Positions 15,716-25,903 of a stretch of DNA of 64,000 nucleotides are shown here, one piece after another. Source of the stretch: Mycolicibacterium chubuense NBB4 (GTDB taxonomy: Bacteria; Actinomycetota; Actinomycetes; Mycobacteriales; Mycobacteriaceae); assembly GCF_000266905.1 (NCBI RefSeq), contig NC_018027.1, positions 248,001 to 312,000 of the forward strand, written 5' to 3'. Positions within the stretch are counted from its first letter, which is position 1; every line of letters begins with the position of its first letter. Both the position numbers and the translations under genes were made by a program. The notes below the pieces were generated by a model. The model was not told where the DNA came from, did not search any database, and saw only the letters and a list, made by a program, of their open reading frames with translations.

Positions 15716-18247
15716 ATGGCGTCAACATCGAACGTCGTGGTGGTCGGCCACGGCATGGTCGGTCACCGGTTCGTCGAGGCCCTGCGCTCCCGCGACACCG
15801 AGGGCCGCTGGCGGGTGACGGTGCTGGCCGAGGAGTCGGATGCCGCATACGACCGGGTGGGCCTGACGTCGTACACCGAGCACTGGGACCGGCCGCGGCT
15901 CGCGTTGCCCGGCAACGACTACCCCGATGACGACCTGGTCGAGGTCCGGCTCGGAAGCCGGGTCGCGGCGGTGGATCCGGTGACGCGGTCGGTCACGACC
16001 GCCGACGGCACCCGGATCGGATACGACGCCCTGGTTCTCGCGACGGGGTCCTCTGCTTTCGTGCCGCCGGTGCCGGGTCGCGATCTGCCGCAGTGCCACG
16101 TCTACCGCACGCTCGACGACCTCGACGCGATCCGTGCCGACGCTGTGCGGGCGGTGGCCGCCGGCGGTGACGCGGCGGGGGTGGTGATCGGCGGCGGCCT
16201 GCTCGGGCTGGAGGCCGCCAACGTACTCCGCGGATTCGGGGTCGCCGCGCACGTGGTCGAGACGGCGCCGCGGTTGATGGCCGCCCAGCTCGACGAGGCC
16301 GGTGGGGCGCTGCTGACCCGGATGATCGGCGAGCTGGGCATCGCGGTACACGTCGGCGTGGGTACCGAGGCCATCGAGGCGTCCGCGCAGGGTGGGGTGC
16401 GGGTGAGCCTCAGCGACGGGACGACGATCGACGCGGGCGTGGTGATCTTCGCCGCGGGTGTGCGTCCGCGCGACGAGCTCGCCCGTGCGGCGGGTCTCGC
16501 GCTCGGCGAGCGCGGCGGCGTGCTCACCGACGCCGGTTGTGCCAGTGCGGCACCCGGGGGGTCCGGCATCTATGCCATCGGCGAGGTCGCCGCCATCGAG
16601 GGCCGATGCTACGGCCTGGTCGGGCCGGGCTACACCAGCGCCGAGGTCGTCGCCGACCGACTGCTCGGCGGCACAGCGGAATTCGGTACCGCCGACATGT
16701 CGACCAAGCTGAAACTGCTGGGCGTCGACGTGGCCAGCTTCGGCGACGCGATGGGACACACGCCGGGCTGCCTCGAGGTGGTGGTCCACGATGCGGTGAA
16801 GCGGACCTACGCCAAGCTCGTGCTCTCCGACGACGCCCGCACGCTGCTGGGCGGCATCCTCGTCGGTGACGCCGCCGCCTACGGCGTGCTGCGCCCGATG
16901 GTCGGCGAACCGCTGCCGGGAGATCCGCTCGAGCTGATCGCACCGTCCGGAAACAGCAGTGGTGCGCCCTCATTGGGCGTCGCGGCACTGCCGCCTGCCG
17001 CGCAGATCTGTTCCTGCAACAACGTGACCAAAGGTGATCTCACCGACGCGATCGCGGCGGGCCGCACCGACGTGGCCGGGCTGAAGAAGTGCACGCAGGC
17101 GGGCACCTCGTGCGGATCCTGCGTGCCGCTGTTGAAGCAGATGCTCGACGCGGAAGGGGTCGAGCAGTCGAAGGCCCTCTGTGAACACTTCGGTCAGTCC
17201 CGCGCCGAGCTGTTCGAGATCGTCAGTGCCACCGAGGTTCGCACGTTCTCCGGTCTCGTGGCGCGGTTCGGCAGCGGAAAGGGTTGCGACATCTGCAAAC
17301 CCGTCGTCGCGTCGATCCTCGCGTCGACCAGCTCGGGCCACATCCTCGACGGCGAGCAGGCCTCGCTGCAGGACTCCAACGATCACTTCCTGGCCAACAT
17401 CCAGCGCAACGGCAGCTACTCGGTGGTGCCCCGGGTGCCCGGCGGCGACATCACGCCCGAGCACCTCATCCTCATCGGTGAGATCGCCAGGGACTTCGGC
17501 TTGTACACCAAGATCACCGGCGGCCAGCGCATCGACCTGTTCGGCGCCCGGGTGGACCAGCTGCCGCAGATCTGGCGCCGGCTCGTCGACGGCGGCATGG
17601 AGTCCGGGCACGCCTACGGCAAGGCGCTGCGCACGGTGAAGAGCTGCGTGGGCAGCGACTGGTGTCGCTACGGCCAACAGGATTCGGTGCAGATGGCGAT
17701 CGACCTGGAGCTGCGCTACCGCGGGCTGCGGGCGCCGCACAAGATCAAGATGGGTGTGTCCGGGTGCGCCCGCGAATGCGCCGAGGCGCGGGGCAAGGAC
17801 GTCGGCGTGATCGCCACCGACAACGGCTGGAACCTCTATGTCGGCGGCAACGGCGGCATGACCCCCAAGCACGCCCAGCTGCTGGCCGCCGACCTGGACG
17901 ACGACACCCTGATCCGCTACGTCGACCGGTTCCTGATGTTCTACATCCGCACCGCGGACCGCCTGCAGCGCACCGCCGCGTGGGTGGAGCAGATGGGCCT
18001 GGAACATCTGCGCGAGGTGGTGTGCGACGACTCGCTGGGCCTGGCCGCAGAATTCGAGGCGGCCGTCACCCGCCACGTCGAGGGCTATGCGTGCGAATGG
18101 AAGGGCGTGCTCGACGACCCGGACAAGCTGTCGAGGTTCGTCTCGTTCGTCAACGCGCCCGACGCTCCCGATCCGACGGTGACCTTCACGCGTCACGCGG
18201 GGCGCATGGTCCCCACCGACATCGGCATGCCCACGGTAGGAAGGTAG
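15716..18247 (+). CDS. nirB: Assimilatory NADH-dependent nitrite reductase, large subunit
   Basis: 843 residues. Reduces nitrite to ammonium with electrons from NADH through FAD, Fe-S centres and siroheme. Domains in order: two pyridine-nucleotide/FAD folds (VVVVGHGMVGHRFVEAL at the start; VVIGGGLLGLEAANVL in the middle), the BFD-like [2Fe-2S] region (CSCNNVTKGDL ... CGSC), then the siroheme/[4Fe-4S] reductase with CVGSDWCRYG and GVSGCARECAEARG. ATG 15716 is taken because it gives the usual N-terminus; in-frame codons continue upstream to 15587. Corresponds to Rv0252. nirD follows by 7 bp. Confidence 0.95.
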   Translation: MASTSNVVVVGHGMVGHRFVEALRSRDTEGRWRVTVLAEESDAAYDRVGLTSYTEHWDRPRLALPGNDYPDDDLVEVRLGSRVAAVDPVTRSVTTADGTRIGYDALVLATGSSAFVPPVPGRDLPQCHVYRTLDDLDAIRADAVRAVAAGGDAAGVVIGGGLLGLEAANVLRGFGVAAHVVETAPRLMAAQLDEAGGALLTRMIGELGIAVHVGVGTEAIEASAQGGVRVSLSDGTTIDAGVVIFAAGVRPRDELARAAGLALGERGGVLTDAGCASAAPGGSGIYAIGEVAAIEGRCYGLVGPGYTSAEVVADRLLGGTAEFGTADMSTKLKLLGVDVASFGDAMGHTPGCLEVVVHDAVKRTYAKLVLSDDARTLLGGILVGDAAAYGVLRPMVGEPLPGDPLELIAPSGNSSGAPSLGVAALPPAAQICSCNNVTKGDLTDAIAAGRTDVAGLKKCTQAGTSCGSCVPLLKQMLDAEGVEQSKALCEHFGQSRAELFEIVSATEVRTFSGLVARFGSGKGCDICKPVVASILASTSSGHILDGEQASLQDSNDHFLANIQRNGSYSVVPRVPGGDITPEHLILIGEIARDFGLYTKITGGQRIDLFGARVDQLPQIWRRLVDGGMESGHAYGKALRTVKSCVGSDWCRYGQQDSVQMAIDLELRYRGLRAPHKIKMGVSGCARECAEARGKDVGVIATDNGWNLYVGGNGGMTPKHAQLLAADLDDDTLIRYVDRFLMFYIRTADRLQRTAAWVEQMGLEHLREVVCDDSLGLAAEFEAAVTRHVEGYACEWKGVLDDPDKLSRFVSFVNAPDAPDPTVTFTRHAGRMVPTDIGMPTVGR

Positions 18248-18254
18248 CCCGGCG

Positions 18255-18602
18255 ATGACTCTGCTCGACGACATCCGGATCTGGACGACGGCGTGCCGCT
18301 ACGAGTTCCTGATCCCCAACCGCGGCGTGGGGGTGCTGCTGCCCGACGGAGCGCAGGCTGCGCTGTTCCGCCTCGACGACGGCACCGTGCACGCGGTCGG
18401 CAACATCGACCCCTTCTCCGGCGCGGCGGTGATGTCGCGCGGGTTGGTCGGGGACCGCGGCGGGCGGCCGATCGTGCAGTCCCCGTTGAAGAAGCAGGCG
18501 TTCGCCCTCGACGACGGCACCTGCCTGGACGATCCCGCGCACGCACTGCCGCTGTATGCGGCCCGGATCACCGCCGACGGCGACGTCCAGGTCGGCTCCT
18601 GA
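18255..18602 (+). CDS. nirD: Nitrite reductase (NADH) small subunit
   Basis: 115 residues, Rieske-fold small subunit of the assimilatory enzyme (Rv0253 equivalent). As usual for NirD there are no CxH...CxxH cluster ligands, only two isolated Cys, so it is structural rather than a redox carrier. VGVLLPDGAQAALFRLDDG and IVQSPLKKQAFALDDGTCLDD are typical blocks. Forms an operon with nirB; an inverted repeat lies just after its stop. Confidence 0.92.
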   Translation: MTLLDDIRIWTTACRYEFLIPNRGVGVLLPDGAQAALFRLDDGTVHAVGNIDPFSGAAVMSRGLVGDRGGRPIVQSPLKKQAFALDDGTCLDDPAHALPLYAARITADGDVQVGS

Positions 18603-18612
18603 CCCGCCGAAC

Positions 18613-18659
18613 TTGCATTCCACGCGGCCCGCACTCGGCTTTCCGCTACTGGAATGCAA
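18613..18659. repeat. Inverted repeat TTGCATTCCA ... TGGAATGCAA after nirD
   Basis: Perfect 10-bp arms at 18613-18622 and 18650-18659 with a 27-base GC-rich loop. It begins 10 bp beyond the nirD stop and ends 19 bp before the DosR box of the ferredoxin. It could terminate nirBD or be a dispersed palindromic element. Confidence 0.6.
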
Positions 18660-18678
18660 TTTCGTCGTGACCGAAGTA

Positions 18679-18692
18679 GGGACTTTCGGCCC
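18679..18692 (+). promoter_or_regulatory. DosR (DevR) box upstream of the ferredoxin gene
   Basis: gggactttcggccc agrees with the core of the known DosR motif (GGGACTTNNGNCCC). It lies 37 bp before the fdxA start, suitable for activation. The family of DosR-controlled genes includes fdxA (Rv2007c), which supports the reading. Confidence 0.75.
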
Positions 18693-18728
18693 ACGACGGC
18701 GGCGGGAAAACTACATAACGTCGTAGCC

Positions 18729-19082
18729 ATGACCTATGTGATCGGTAGCGCGTGCGTGGATGTCGTCGACAAGTCCTGCATGCAGGAATGCCCGGCCGAC
18801 TGCATCTACGAGGGCGATCGGATGATGTACATCAACCCCAACGAGTGCGTGGACTGCGGCGCGTGCCGCATCGCGTGCCGGATGGACGCGATCTACTTCG
18901 AGACCGACCTGCCCGACGACGAGGCCCGATTCCTCGAGGACAACGCCGCGTTCTTCACGACGACACTGCCCGGCCGCGATGCGCCCCTCGGTGATCCGGG
19001 CGGAGCGACCAAGCTTGGCCGCGTCGGGGCCGACACCCCGCTGGTGGCGAGCCTGCCACCGTCAACGGCCTCTCACCCCTGA
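18729..19082 (+). CDS. fdxA: 7Fe-type ferredoxin (FdxA-like)
   Basis: 117 residues. Small electron carrier with an N-terminal CVDVVDKSCMQECPADC region for a 3Fe-4S centre and CVDCGACRIAC for the [4Fe-4S] centre, then the extended acidic tail common to mycobacterial FdxA. ATG 18729 follows a DosR-type box, so hypoxic or nitric-oxide induction is expected. Being next to nirBD it may feed a low-oxygen redox pathway; nirB itself takes NADH. The last 10 bp overlap the 3' end of the convergent chelatase gene. Confidence 0.88.
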   Translation: MTYVIGSACVDVVDKSCMQECPADCIYEGDRMMYINPNECVDCGACRIACRMDAIYFETDLPDDEARFLEDNAAFFTTTLPGRDAPLGDPGGATKLGRVGADTPLVASLPPSTASHP

Positions 19083-19759
19083 GCCTGCGCGGCGACGCGG
19101 GCCCGGGCGAATCTAGCAGCGATCAACCGGGCCACGCCGGGATGCGTGCCCAGCGGATCGGTCACCAGGTCGGCCCCCGCCGCCCGCAGCCGGTCCTGAA
19201 ACATCCCCTCGGACAACAGGTACGACGCAACGACCACCCGTCGGCCCCGGGTGCGCAGCGCCGCCACCGCGTCGGCGACCCTGGGACGACCGGTCGCGGC
19301 GAAGGCCGGCTCGACACGCGAGCCGATCGTCGCCGACAACCACGCCGCCGTGGTGTGCAGGTCGCGCAGCGCCGTCCGGTCCGACGTCCCGGCTGCGGCC
19401 AGGACGACGGAATCCTCCGGACACCAACCACTTTCGATCAACCGATCGACGAGAACCCGAACCAGCGCGGGGTCGGGACCCAGCGCCTGCGTGACGGTGA
19501 CATCGGCGTGGCCGCTGACGTCGACGTGGGCCGGGATGTCGGTGGTGACGTGGTAGCCGCGGGCCAGGAACGCGGGCACGAGCACGGCCGGCCGGTCGAG
19601 TGCCGCGCTGAGCAGTTCCGCCGGCGTCGGGCCGAGGACGTCGACGAACGCGACGTGGACCGGCCGGTCGAGCGTGAGCGATACCTGCGCGGCGAGATCG
19701 CCGATCAGCGACACCCCGCGTTGCTTGCGGGTGCCGTGTGCCACGAGCACCAGATTCAC
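19073..19759 (-). CDS. CbiX/sirohydrochlorin chelatase-like protein
   Basis: 228 residues, Rv0259c-like. The N-terminal LVLVAHGTRKQRG is the conserved CbiX metal-site motif (His in AHG), and VLVPAFLARGYHVTTDIP is the second block with a His. Insertion of Fe2+ into sirohydrochlorin would give siroheme for NirB; cobalt insertion toward B12 is the alternative. It overlaps the upstream nnaR gene by 4 bp, so translation is coupled, and the context favours siroheme supply. Confidence 0.82.
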   Translation of the reverse strand: MNLVLVAHGTRKQRGVSLIGDLAAQVSLTLDRPVHVAFVDVLGPTPAELLSAALDRPAVLVPAFLARGYHVTTDIPAHVDVSGHADVTVTQALGPDPALVRVLVDRLIESGWCPEDSVVLAAAGTSDRTALRDLHTTAAWLSATIGSRVEPAFAATGRPRVADAVAALRTRGRRVVVASYLLSEGMFQDRLRAAGADLVTDPLGTHPGVARLIAARFARARVAAQAQG

Positions 19760-20898
19760 GATGCGAACGCCTCGTCGACGGTCAGGCGATAGCCCCGTTT
19801 GACGACGGTGGACACCATCGACTTGTCGCCCAACGCCGTTCGCAGCCGCAGCACCGCGGTCTCGACCGCGTGCGTGTCGGTGCCGCTGCCGGGCAGTGCG
19901 CGAAGCAGATCGGTGCGCGAGACCACCGCGCCGGGACGGTGCGCCAGCGCCCGGATGGTGGCCATCGCCGCGGGTGAGAGGGCCTTGACGGTGCCGTCGA
20001 CCAGCACGCAGGTGCCGCGGATCTCGAGGAGATGGCCGGCCACGCGCACCGTCCGCGACTGCAGCAGCGGCAGCTCATCGGTGATGTGACGGGCCAACGC
20101 CCCCAACCGCATTCGCTCGGGCGCCGAGGTCGGCACGCCGAGCCGCACCAGCGGCCGCGCCGTGACCGGTCCCACGCACATCGCGTGCACGCCGTTGCGC
20201 AGCGCCGCGAGCACCTCGGCGTCGACACCCATCTCGGCGGCCCGCATCAGCACCGACGCGACGGCCGGCGCGGAGGTGAAGCTCACCGCGTCGAACTTCT
20301 GCTCGGCGATCCCCATGACCAGGGCGTCGAACTCGCCGTCGCGAGGCGCCGGATGCCAGCGGTAAACCCGGATCGGGACGACTTCTGCTCCCGCCGAGCG
20401 CAATTCGTCGAGAAACTCTGGGAACGGATCCCATTCCGCGGTCGCTCCGTGCAGCTGCACCGCGATCCGGGTTCCGGCGATACCACCTTCCACCAGGTAG
20501 TGCAGCACCTCGCGCGAGGACTCCGATTCCGGTGACCACTCCTCGGGCAGCCCGGCCGCGCGCAGTGCGCCGGTCGCCTTGGGTCCGCGGGAGACGATGC
20601 GCGCCGTGCCGAGCGCGGCCGTCAGCGAAGCGGCCATGCCCCACCCGTCAGCCGCCGCGACCCAGCCGCGGAAGCCGATGCCCGTGGTCGCGATGACGAT
20701 GTCCGGCGGACAGTCGATCAGCGCCTGCGTGCGCAGACGCAGCTCGTCGTCATCGGGCAGCGGCACCATCTCGATCGCGGCCGCGCTGGTGACGGCCGCA
20801 CCCCGGCGACGCAGCAGCGCGCTGAGCTCGTCGGCGCGTCGCGCTGATGTGACCGCGACCCGGAATCCGGTGAGCGGCGCCCATTCCGGCTCCCTCAT
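19756..20898 (-). CDS. nnaR: NnaR-type regulator: HemD-like domain plus winged-helix DNA-binding domain
   Basis: 380 residues. Residues ~10-265 resemble uroporphyrinogen-III synthase (GFRVAVTSARRADELSALL; VIATTGIGFRGWV; SFTSAPAV). Residues ~280-375 resemble an OmpR-type winged helix (LSPAAMATIRALAHRPGAVVSRTDLLRALPG ... VETAVLRLRTALGD). Matches Rv0260c and actinobacterial NnaR, an activator of nitrate/nitrite assimilation working with GlnR. The HemD-like part may sense a tetrapyrrole or simply be a scaffold. Translationally coupled to the CbiX-like gene, convergent with nirBD-fdxA. Confidence 0.85.
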   Translation of the reverse strand: MREPEWAPLTGFRVAVTSARRADELSALLRRRGAAVTSAAAIEMVPLPDDDELRLRTQALIDCPPDIVIATTGIGFRGWVAAADGWGMAASLTAALGTARIVSRGPKATGALRAAGLPEEWSPESESSREVLHYLVEGGIAGTRIAVQLHGATAEWDPFPEFLDELRSAGAEVVPIRVYRWHPAPRDGEFDALVMGIAEQKFDAVSFTSAPAVASVLMRAAEMGVDAEVLAALRNGVHAMCVGPVTARPLVRLGVPTSAPERMRLGALARHITDELPLLQSRTVRVAGHLLEIRGTCVLVDGTVKALSPAAMATIRALAHRPGAVVSRTDLLRALPGSGTDTHAVETAVLRLRTALGDKSMVSTVVKRGYRLTVDEAFAS

Positions 20899-21015
20899 GC
20901 CCCACTGTCTATGCAGCCCGTGTTTCGGCCGGATTAACCCGCCGTTGCTCGAGCGTATCGCCGCCGCTCAGGCCGTGAATTTCCGCTCACTGCGAGCAGC
21001 GCCCGGCTGTGAGGC

Positions 21016-22482
<1,467 letters not shown>

Positions 22483-22486
<4 letters not shown>

Positions 22487-23163
22487 TGCTGCACCGCCCG
22501 GAACTGCACCCACATGCCCGCGGTCAGCAGCGCCGGGTTCTCGCGGCCGACGTCCCACAACACCGCGGAGGTGCGGCCGATCAGCTGCCAGCCGCCGGGC
22601 GACTCCCGCGGGTAGACGCCGGTGAACTCGCCGGCCAATCCCACCGAGCCGACGGGCACCTTGGTGCGCGGTTCGGCTCTCCGCGGCACCGCGAGCCGTT
22701 CGTCGCCGCGGACCAGATACGCGAAACCCGGTGCGAATCCGCTGAATCCGACCTGCCACGGCCGGCCGGTGTGCGCGGCGACGACCTCGTCGGGGCTCAG
22801 CCCGGTCAGCCGGGCGACCTCGCCGAGATCCGCACCGTCGTAGACGACGTCGATGACGATGTCGGCGTGGCCGTCGGCGGGCGCCGCCGCATGCGCGATC
22901 GCGTCCGCACTCGGGCGCACCCGGCCGAGGCGCTGCCGGGTGGGCGCTTGGTATTCGGGTCCCGCCAGTTTCACGAGAACGGTCCGGGCGGCGGGGACGA
23001 TGTCCACCACGCCCAGCAGTTCGGCGGCGTGCAGCGCGTCGGTGAACGCCAGCACCTCCGCGGTTCCGCCGAACTCCAGCAGCAGCGCCCGATCGCCGTA
23101 GTCCAGGATCGTGCGGGCGCCACCGGTATGCATCGACTCCATCGCATCCGCAGTCACGCTCAT
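22483..23163 (-). CDS. pxpB: 5-oxoprolinase subunit B (KipI-like)
   Basis: 226 residues, Rv0264c-like. Typical blocks are [13 protein letters not shown] at the start, [25 protein letters not shown] in the second half and [17 protein letters not shown] near the end, which match the KipI/Allophanate-hydrolase-subunit-1 family. Possible starts are residue 1 and the Met at residues 8 and 11. First gene of the pxpB-pxpC-aac overlap chain; divergent from the EamA exporter. Confidence 0.85.
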
Positions 23164-23294
23164 CTGCCAAAGCTACCGCCGAGTAGCCCGGAACGCTGCA
23201 GGTCTGCGAAGCTCTCTGCGTCTTGCCAGAGGTGCCTTAGCAATAGCTCAGAGCCGCCGCGGCCTGTCGCCCCCGATATGGTCGCGGCACCGGC

Positions 23295-24173
23295 TTGAAT
23301 GCACGGGTGGGGGCGCAACAAGCACGGTCCGGCGCGCTGATGGCGGTCACCGCCATGGTGTCTGTGCAACTCGGAATGGCCGTGGCGGTCAACCTGATCG
23401 AGCACATCGGCTCCGACGGCACCGCGTGGCTGCGGCTGGCGTGGGCCGGTCTGATCCTTCTGGTGGTGGTGCGGCCGCGGCCGTCGGCGTTCACGCGCAA
23501 GACGTTCGGGATGTGCGTGGTGCTCGGGGTCGTCAGCGCCGCGATCTCCCTGTTCTTCATGGCCTCGCTCGACCGGTTGCCGTTGGGCACGGCCACCGCG
23601 CTGGAGTTCCTCGGGCCGTTGGCCGTCGCGGCGGCCCACGGCACCGGCAATCGGCGGTTCGTGTGGCCGGGGCTCGCCTCGGTCGGCGTGGTGCTGCTCA
23701 GCCAGCCGTTCAGCGGGGGCGTCGACCTCAAGGGGGTGTTGCTCGCGCTGGCCGCAGGTGCGGCGTGGGCGGTGTACATCCTGCTGACGCAGAACGTCGG
23801 CGACCAGGTGGCCGGAGTCACCGGGCTTGCGGTGTCCATGCCGGTCGCCGGGGTGGTCTCGACGTTCACCGTGAGCCCGACGGTGTTCGAGCGGATGACG
23901 CTGCACGTCCTGCTGGTCGGCCTCGGGATGGCGATCCTGCTGCCGGTGGTCCCGTTCGTGCTGGAGCTGCTGGCGCTGCGGCGGCTCACCACGGCCGCGT
24001 TCGGCACGCTGATGTGTCTGGAGCCGGCGCTGGCCTTCGTGGTGGGATTCGCGCTGCTGCACCAGGAACTGAGTGTGTCGGCGATAGCGGGGATCTTCGT
24101 CGTCGTGGTGGCCGGAGTCGGTGCGGCACGTAGCGGAGGACGGCAGAGTGATCTGCACATAGAGGTCGGCTGA
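23295..24173 (+). CDS. EamA/RhtA-family metabolite exporter
   Basis: 292 residues with about ten transmembrane segments in two EamA halves; the second half carries the typical MCLEPALAFVVGFALLHQELS motif. Family members export threonine, homoserine or other amino acids. Start is TTG 23295 or GTG 23307; no clear ribosome site, with a TATGGT-like -10 about 15 bp upstream suggesting a short or absent leader. Divergent from pxpB by 131 bp. Confidence 0.82.
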   Translation: MNARVGAQQARSGALMAVTAMVSVQLGMAVAVNLIEHIGSDGTAWLRLAWAGLILLVVVRPRPSAFTRKTFGMCVVLGVVSAAISLFFMASLDRLPLGTATALEFLGPLAVAAAHGTGNRRFVWPGLASVGVVLLSQPFSGGVDLKGVLLALAAGAAWAVYILLTQNVGDQVAGVTGLAVSMPVAGVVSTFTVSPTVFERMTLHVLLVGLGMAILLPVVPFVLELLALRRLTTAAFGTLMCLEPALAFVVGFALLHQELSVSAIAGIFVVVVAGVGAARSGGRQSDLHIEVG

Positions 24174-24186
24174 GCCGGCCGGCTCG

Positions 24187-24876
24187 TCACCCCACGAGCT
24201 GGTAGGTGGGCTCCCGCCGTTTGATGTACGCGATCACTCGGTAGGTGACCGGCAGCATGACGACCTCGACAGCGGTCTTGTACAGCCAGCCCTGCCCGGT
24301 GTAGAGCGCGAAGTCGCGGAATGTGGAGATGCCGATGGCGCTTGAGGCGATGGCGCAGAACACCAGCGTGTCGCCGAGCTGTCCGGCGAACGTGGATCCG
24401 ACGAGTCGCGCCCACAGGTGCTTCTCCTTGGTGCGCTCCTTGATCGCCACGACGACCCAGGCATTGATCGTCTGGCCGACGATGAAACCGGCGAGGCCCG
24501 CGATGATCAGCTGGGTGTAGGCGTGGACGATGTTCTCGAAGTGCTCCTGGTTGGTGTAGAAGTCCGCGGCGGGCAGGTAGATGGTGATCCAGAAGGCAAG
24601 TGCGGCAAGGATGTTCATCGCGAAACCGGCGAAGATGGCGCGCCGCGCCGCCCTGAAGCCGTATACCTCGGAGAGCACGTCGCCGATCACGTAGGTCAGC
24701 GGGAAGACGATGAAGCCGCCGTCGGTGATGATCGGTCCGAACGCGACGCCCTTGGTCGCGGTGACGTTGGAAATGATCACCAGCGCGGTGAACACGGCGA
24801 CGAGGATCGGATAGTAGGCCGATCCCACGCGCGCAAAGGTGGCGTGCTCGTCCGGGTCCGCCGTCTGCTCGGTCAC
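24187..24876 (-). CDS. yhhQ: YhhQ-family queuosine-precursor transporter
   Basis: 229 residues from GTG 24876 (TTG 24888 possible). Six hydrophobic helices; conserved FPLTYVIGDVLSEVYGFRAARR and GQTINAWVVVAI motifs of the YhhQ/VUT-1 family, which imports 7-cyano- or 7-deaminomethyl-7-deazaguanine for tRNA queuosine. It starts 12 bp after the stop of the upstream lipoprotein gene, so the two may be co-transcribed. Confidence 0.85.
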   Translation of the reverse strand: MTEQTADPDEHATFARVGSAYYPILVAVFTALVIISNVTATKGVAFGPIITDGGFIVFPLTYVIGDVLSEVYGFRAARRAIFAGFAMNILAALAFWITIYLPAADFYTNQEHFENIVHAYTQLIIAGLAGFIVGQTINAWVVVAIKERTKEKHLWARLVGSTFAGQLGDTLVFCAIASSAIGISTFRDFALYTGQGWLYKTAVEVVMLPVTYRVIAYIKRREPTYQLVG

Positions 24877-24888
24877 CGCGCCATTCAA

Positions 24889-25860
24889 TCAGCTCAGAGC
24901 GGCGGTGATCATCGGCGGCAGTTTGTCGGCGAGGACGGGGTACGACAGCGTGGAGGCATACGCGATGGCGCCCGCGAGCTCCTTGCCGGTGAAGACGTTG
25001 CGCTTCCGCTTGGTCGCCGTCAGCGCGGCGACGGTCGGGTCGGCCAGCAGCGCGGCCTGCTCCTCGTCACTCTCGGTGGTCCAGATCAGGACGTCGGCGG
25101 AGTCGAGCACCGTGGCCATCCGGTCGCGGCTGATCGTCGGGCCACCCGCGTCGACGACGGTGAACCCCATCTTGGTGAGGAAGTCGTGCCGCCACGCCGG
25201 GCCGGTCACCGTGACGGCATCGTTGTGCAGCGTGCCGTCGAGCAGCAGGACCCGCTTGCCGGCGAATTGCGGGTTGTTGTCCTTGATTCCGCTGAACTTC
25301 GCGTCGATGGCGGAGATCAGCTTCTGCATGTCGTCGTTGTGGAACACGGCCTCGCCGATGGTCGTCGCCTGCTCGCGCCACGGTTCGAAGAACGCGTCAC
25401 GCCCGGACTGGGCGACGGTCGGGGCGATGGCCGTCAGCCGGTCGTAGGTGTCCTTGTCCAGCCCGGCGTTCGTCGCGACGATGAGGTCGGGTTTCAGGCC
25501 CGCGATCTGGTCGACCTGCACTCCGTCGGCGAGGCTGAGCACCACCGGCTGCGCGCCGCCGAGGCGGGCAGCGGCCCACGGCCACACACCGAAGGGTTCG
25601 CCGCCGAACCAGTCGGTGACCGCGACCGGCACGACACCGAGGGCCAGCAGGTCGTCGGCGTCGGTGAGGCCCGCGCTGACGACCCGGGTGGGCGGTTTGG
25701 GGATCTTGGTCTCGCCGAACACGTGCTTGACCGTGACCGATCCGTCTTTGGCGACGGCACCGGGCTTCGGGGATTCGCAGGCCGACAACACCACCGCCGC
25801 GGCGGCCGTCATCGCGAGGAAGCGGCGCCGGGGGACCGCGGGAGGCACCAGAGAGAGCAC
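24889..25860 (-). CDS. fecB2: Iron-siderophore-type ABC substrate-binding lipoprotein, Tat-like signal
   Basis: 323 residues, Rv0265c-like. The N-terminus PRRRFLAMTAAAAVVLSAC joins a twin-arginine-type motif to a lipobox (LSAC), so it is probably exported folded and lipid-anchored. The body is a Fe3+-dicitrate/FecB-type periplasmic fold: PPTRVVSAGLTDADDLLALG early, LKPDLIVATNAG, then LLDGTLHND in the second lobe. No permease or ATPase gene is adjacent, so it would supply a remote transporter or act as a haem/siderophore carrier. Confidence 0.82.
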   Translation of the reverse strand: MLSLVPPAVPRRRFLAMTAAAAVVLSACESPKPGAVAKDGSVTVKHVFGETKIPKPPTRVVSAGLTDADDLLALGVVPVAVTDWFGGEPFGVWPWAAARLGGAQPVVLSLADGVQVDQIAGLKPDLIVATNAGLDKDTYDRLTAIAPTVAQSGRDAFFEPWREQATTIGEAVFHNDDMQKLISAIDAKFSGIKDNNPQFAGKRVLLLDGTLHNDAVTVTGPAWRHDFLTKMGFTVVDAGGPTISRDRMATVLDSADVLIWTTESDEEQAALLADPTVAALTATKRKRNVFTGKELAGAIAYASTLSYPVLADKLPPMITAALS

Positions 25861-25903
25861 TCGGCGAGCGTAGCTAGCCGACCTGGAAGTCGCCGGGCAA
25901 CAC

